This document shows positions 61,008 to 64,000 of a stretch of 64,000 nucleotides of DNA, in pieces; the stretch's first letter is position 1, and each line of letters opens with the position of its first letter. Where the stretch lies: positions 62,001-126,000 of the forward strand of contig NZ_JBFEFH010000001.1 of assembly GCF_040717455.1 (NCBI RefSeq), in the 5' to 3' direction. The notes beneath the pieces were generated by a model. That model was not told the origin of the DNA and did not search any database. It saw nothing but the letters and a program-made list of their open reading frames with translations. Position numbers and translations under genes: made by a program. This DNA comes from Tautonia sp040717455 (GTDB lineage Bacteria > Planctomycetota > Planctomycetia > Isosphaerales > Isosphaeraceae).

Positions 61008-63845
61008 TCAGAGGGATCGGCTCGTATGGCCGATCCCGGCCGCGGCGACGTCCTGGGGGGGGCTCATGGCGACGACGGTGCCCCCATTCTCTCCGGCATC
61101 GGGCCCGAGGTCGATGAGCCAGTCCGCGGCGCGGAGGACCTCGGGGTTGTGCTCGATCACGACCACGGTGTTCCCCAGGTCGGCCAGGCGGTTGAGGAGC
61201 CGGAGCAGGTTCGCCACGTCGGCGAAGTGCAGCCCCGTGGTCGGCTCGTCCAGGAGATAGAGCGTCCGGCCCGTGGCGACCCGGCCCAGCTCGGCGGCGA
61301 GCTTCACCCGCTGGGCCTCGCCGCCCGAAAGGGTGGTGCTCGACTGGCCCAGCGTGACGTAGCCCAGGCCGGCCTCGTGCAGGGAATCCAACCCTCGGGC
61401 GACCCGGGGGACGTTGTCGAACAGGTCGCGTGCCTCATCGACGCGCATGAGCAGGACCTCGCCGATCGATTCTCCTTTGTATCGGCATGCGAGCGTCGCC
61501 CGATCGAAGCGGAGCCCGCGGCAAGCCTCGCAGGGGATGTCGAGATCGGGCAGGAAGGTCATCTCGACGCGGCGCACCCCCTGGCCGTCGCACACCCCGC
61601 AGCGCCCTCCCTTGACGTTGAAGCTGAACCGGCCGGGTCCGTAGCCGCGCACGCGGGCCTCCCGGGTGGTCGCATAGACCCGGCGAATGTCGTCGAACAG
61701 GCCGGTATAGGTGGCCGGGGTCGATCGCGGGGTGCGGCCGATCGGCGACTGGTCGATGACGATGAGCTTGTCAACGTGTTCAAGCCCGGTGATCGCTCGA
61801 TGGGCTCCGGGTTTGGGGCCGGCCTGTTCCAGGGCCCTGCGCGCCGCGTTCGCGAGGATCTCCAGCACGAGCGTGCTTTTCCCCGAACCGCTGACCCCCG
61901 AGACGCAGGTCAAGGTTCCCGTCGGGATCTCGACATCAATCGACTTCAGGTTGTGTTCGGTGGCCCCCAGGATGGTGATCGACCCGGGGCTCCGGGAGAG
62001 CCGTTCCCCGGACGATGGGGCGGGGGAGCCGCCCCCGACGAGATAGGGCAGCGTGACCGACGCGCCCGGCTCGGATTCGACCAGGGCATCGGGCGGTCCC
62101 TGGGCGACGATCGTGCCCCCTTCGGGTCCGGCCCCGGGGCCGAGGTCGAGCAGCCAGTCGGCGGCCCGGATCATCGACTCGTCGTGCTCGACGACGAGGA
62201 CCGTGTTGCCCCGGTCGCGGAGGTCAACGAGGCTCTGGATCAGGCGCTCGGTGTCCCTCGGGTGGAGTCCGGCGGTCGGCTCGTCGAGCACGTAACAGAC
62301 CCCGACCAGGCCCGAGCCGATCTGCGTGGCCAACCGAACGCGCTGCAACTCGCCCCCCGAGAGCGTGTCGGCCGGTCGGTCGAGGGTCAGGTAATCGAGC
62401 CCGACCCGCTCCAGGAACGTCAAGCGGCCGACCACTTCGGCAATCAACGGGGGCCCGACGCGATCCAGAGGCGGCTCGAACCGAAGCGTCTGGAGCAAGT
62501 CTCGACACCGGCCTGCCGTCAGGGCGGTGAGGACGTGGATCGGGGTTCCGTCGAGCGTGACGGCGCGTGCCTCGGGCCGGAGGCGGGCCCCCCGGCAGGC
62601 GGGGCAGGGGAGGTCGGATCGGAAGGCGTTCAGCGCGTCGCGTCGCCGCTCGTTGACCGCCTCGTACACGGCCTGCAATTCGGCGAGGATGCCGGGGAAG
62701 GGCGGTTTCCCCTTGCCGGTCGGGCCTCCTTCGAGGAAGGCGCGGAGCGCGCGAGCGGGCCAGGAGGCGAGGGGCGTCTCGTCGGTCAACGCATGGTGGT
62801 TCAGGAATGCGATGAGGCGATCGTCCGCCTGGACCTCGGCCCGGGATTTCGGCGGCAAGGCATTCCAGGCGGCGACGGCCCCCTGGGCGAGGGATCGTTC
62901 TCGGTCCGGGAGGACCAGCTCCGGATCGAACGCCGAGACGACGCCGAGGCCGTCGCACGAGGGGCACGCGCCGTAAGGGCTGTTGAAGCTGAAGGTCCGG
63001 GGCTCGATCTCGGGCAAGCCCAGGTCGCAGCGGGGACAGGCGAGGCGGGTGCTCAGGGAGCGATCGAGCCATGAGCCGTCGTCCTGCTGGATCATGAGGA
63101 TGAGCGAGCCATCGCCGAGCGAGAGGGCCAGGTCGACGCTGTCGGCCAGGCGGGCCCGGATCCCCTCGCGGACGACCAGGCGATCGACCACGGCCTCGAT
63201 GTCGTGCGTCTTCGTCTTGGCGAGCTTCGGCGGCTCGTCGGTCAGCTCGATCGTCTCGCCGTCGACGCGAGCCCGGATCAGGCCGGCCCGGCGGATGGCC
63301 CGGAAGGCGTCGAGATGCTGCCCCTTGCGGCCTCGGACGATGGGGGCGAGCACGATCACCTTGCGCCCGTCTCCCAGGCCGAGCGCCGAGCCGACCATCT
63401 GCTCGGCCGTCTGCGATCGGATCGGCTCGCCGCAGTCCGGGCAGTGGGGCGTCCCGGCCCGGGCGTAGAGCAGGCGGAGGTAGTCGTGGATCTCGGTGAT
63501 GGTGGCGACGGTGCTCCGGGGGCTGGCGGCGCCGGATTTCTGGTCGATGGCGACCGTCGGCGGCAGGCCGTCGATGAGGTCGACCTCGGGCGGTTCGAGC
63601 TGTTCGAGGAACTGCCGGGCATAGGCCGAGAGCCCTTCGATGTAGCGGCGCTGCCCCTCGGCGTGCAGGGTGTCGAAGGCCAGCGAGCTCTTGCCCGATC
63701 CCGAGACGCCGGTCAGGACGACGAGCCGGTCGCGGGGCAGGTCGACGTCGAGGTCTCGGAGATTGTGGACCCGCGCCCCTCGGACCAGAATGGCAAGTTC
63801 CGTGTCGATCTCGGCCCGCTCCGTCCCCCCGCTCCGCTGCATCAT
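61008..63845 (-). CDS. uvrA: UvrA excinuclease ATPase subunit
   Basis: A 945-residue nucleotide-excision-repair protein. Two ABC-ATPase units are present, each with P-loop (GVSGSGKSSLAFDTL and GVSGSGKSTLVLEIL) and signature (LSGGELQRVRLAT and LSGGEAQRVKLAA). Several CxxC zinc modules occur: CPDCGEPI, CPRCDLGLP with CPSCDGLG, CPACRGARL, and CGVCDGQGVRR with CEACRGLRF. Length is close to E. coli UvrA (940). The start is one of two adjacent ATGs. It diverges from the partial MoaD-like gene at the window edge. Confidence 0.96.
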   Translation of the reverse strand: MMQRSGGTERAEIDTELAILVRGARVHNLRDLDVDLPRDRLVVLTGVSGSGKSSLAFDTLHAEGQRRYIEGLSAYARQFLEQLEPPEVDLIDGLPPTVAIDQKSGAASPRSTVATITEIHDYLRLLYARAGTPHCPDCGEPIRSQTAEQMVGSALGLGDGRKVIVLAPIVRGRKGQHLDAFRAIRRAGLIRARVDGETIELTDEPPKLAKTKTHDIEAVVDRLVVREGIRARLADSVDLALSLGDGSLILMIQQDDGSWLDRSLSTRLACPRCDLGLPEIEPRTFSFNSPYGACPSCDGLGVVSAFDPELVLPDRERSLAQGAVAAWNALPPKSRAEVQADDRLIAFLNHHALTDETPLASWPARALRAFLEGGPTGKGKPPFPGILAELQAVYEAVNERRRDALNAFRSDLPCPACRGARLRPEARAVTLDGTPIHVLTALTAGRCRDLLQTLRFEPPLDRVGPPLIAEVVGRLTFLERVGLDYLTLDRPADTLSGGELQRVRLATQIGSGLVGVCYVLDEPTAGLHPRDTERLIQSLVDLRDRGNTVLVVEHDESMIRAADWLLDLGPGAGPEGGTIVAQGPPDALVESEPGASVTLPYLVGGGSPAPSSGERLSRSPGSITILGATEHNLKSIDVEIPTGTLTCVSGVSGSGKSTLVLEILANAARRALEQAGPKPGAHRAITGLEHVDKLIVIDQSPIGRTPRSTPATYTGLFDDIRRVYATTREARVRGYGPGRFSFNVKGGRCGVCDGQGVRRVEMTFLPDLDIPCEACRGLRFDRATLACRYKGESIGEVLLMRVDEARDLFDNVPRVARGLDSLHEAGLGYVTLGQSSTTLSGGEAQRVKLAAELGRVATGRTLYLLDEPTTGLHFADVANLLRLLNRLADLGNTVVVIEHNPEVLRAADWLIDLGPDAGENGGTVVAMSPPQDVAAAGIGHTSRSL

Positions 63846-63973
63846 CCGTCCGCGACTCCCGAAGGGCGATTGAACCTGACCCGGAATCGGTTCAGACTAG
63901 CCATCCGGGAATCGGGGCGGCAAGAGATCGCCCGAGCCGACCTTTCGCCGATCGCAATGCCGGAGCCGACCCC

Positions 63974-64000
63974 GTGACCGTGACGATCCGCCTCTTCGCC
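63974..64000 (+). CDS. Partial MoaD-like gene (first nine codons)
   Basis: A GTG start begins VTVTIRLFA, which then runs off the window. The pattern V-x-I-R-L-F-A is the classic N-terminus of MoaD, the small subunit of molybdopterin synthase. Nine codons are far too few to be sure. If right, the genome has a separate MoaD and the carrier at 1624 is free for another sulfur pathway. Confidence 0.4.

Overview
The window comes from a high-GC chromosome that is almost certainly planctomycete, most likely the Isosphaeraceae/Tautonia branch (an inference from gene content, not from a search). The diagnostic families are two DUF1559 pseudopilin-like proteins, a DUF1501/DUF1553 pair, a giant PVC-type CxxCH haem protein, a DUF1080 protein, an N-terminal LEPR-type surface protein, several short GC-box lipoproteins and Hanks-type kinases. 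No rRNA, tRNA, CRISPR array, insertion sequence or prophage is visible. Almost every base-rich antisense reading frame is a GC shadow of a real gene.

Region 0.2-4.3 kb is a sulfur-relay-like run: a threonine-synthase-fold enzyme, a ubiquitin-like carrier ending in GG, an E1-like adenylyltransferase and a cysteine desulfurase. Region 4.5-13 kb is mostly envelope: small lipoproteins, a BON-domain protein, a CPBP membrane protease, a DUF1559 protein and a TPR protein. At 13.2-14.6 kb a complete 2-Cys peroxiredoxin is fused to a Ser/Thr kinase. PhzF and Ldh2-type enzymes follow, then two overlapping SPFH membrane proteins (16.8-20.2 kb), a 29-residue very basic ribosomal-protein-like peptide with its own ribosome binding site and terminator (20.5 kb), a second kinase, and an RNase D operon.

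Region 25-35.5 kb on the minus strand holds a beta-propeller/TPR/CHAT-like protein coupled to an alpha/beta hydrolase, a PanF-type sodium symporter with its small membrane partner, a DPP-IV-type peptidase and an aldose epimerase. At 36.2-38.7 kb the sulfolipid genes sqdB and a sqdX-like glycosyltransferase sit together. Then come a receiver protein, the PVC haem protein, a beta carbonic anhydrase and a large FG-GAP/DUF4214 protein.

Region 47.4-52.8 kb is unusual: a PBP4-like protein lacking all three penicillin-binding motifs, a CobB/CbiA-like protein lacking the P-loop and glutaminase cysteine, and a large secreted protein with a possible caspase/gingipain-like core. The end of the window contains the DUF1501/DUF1553 pair, a second DUF1559/lipoprotein pair, ribose pyranase, DUF1080, UvrA and the first nine codons of a MoaD-like gene.

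The leads I rate most interesting are the peroxiredoxin-kinase fusion, the ThrC/carrier/E1/desulfurase cluster, the group of apparently dead enzymes, the sulfolipid pair, and the tiny basic protein.
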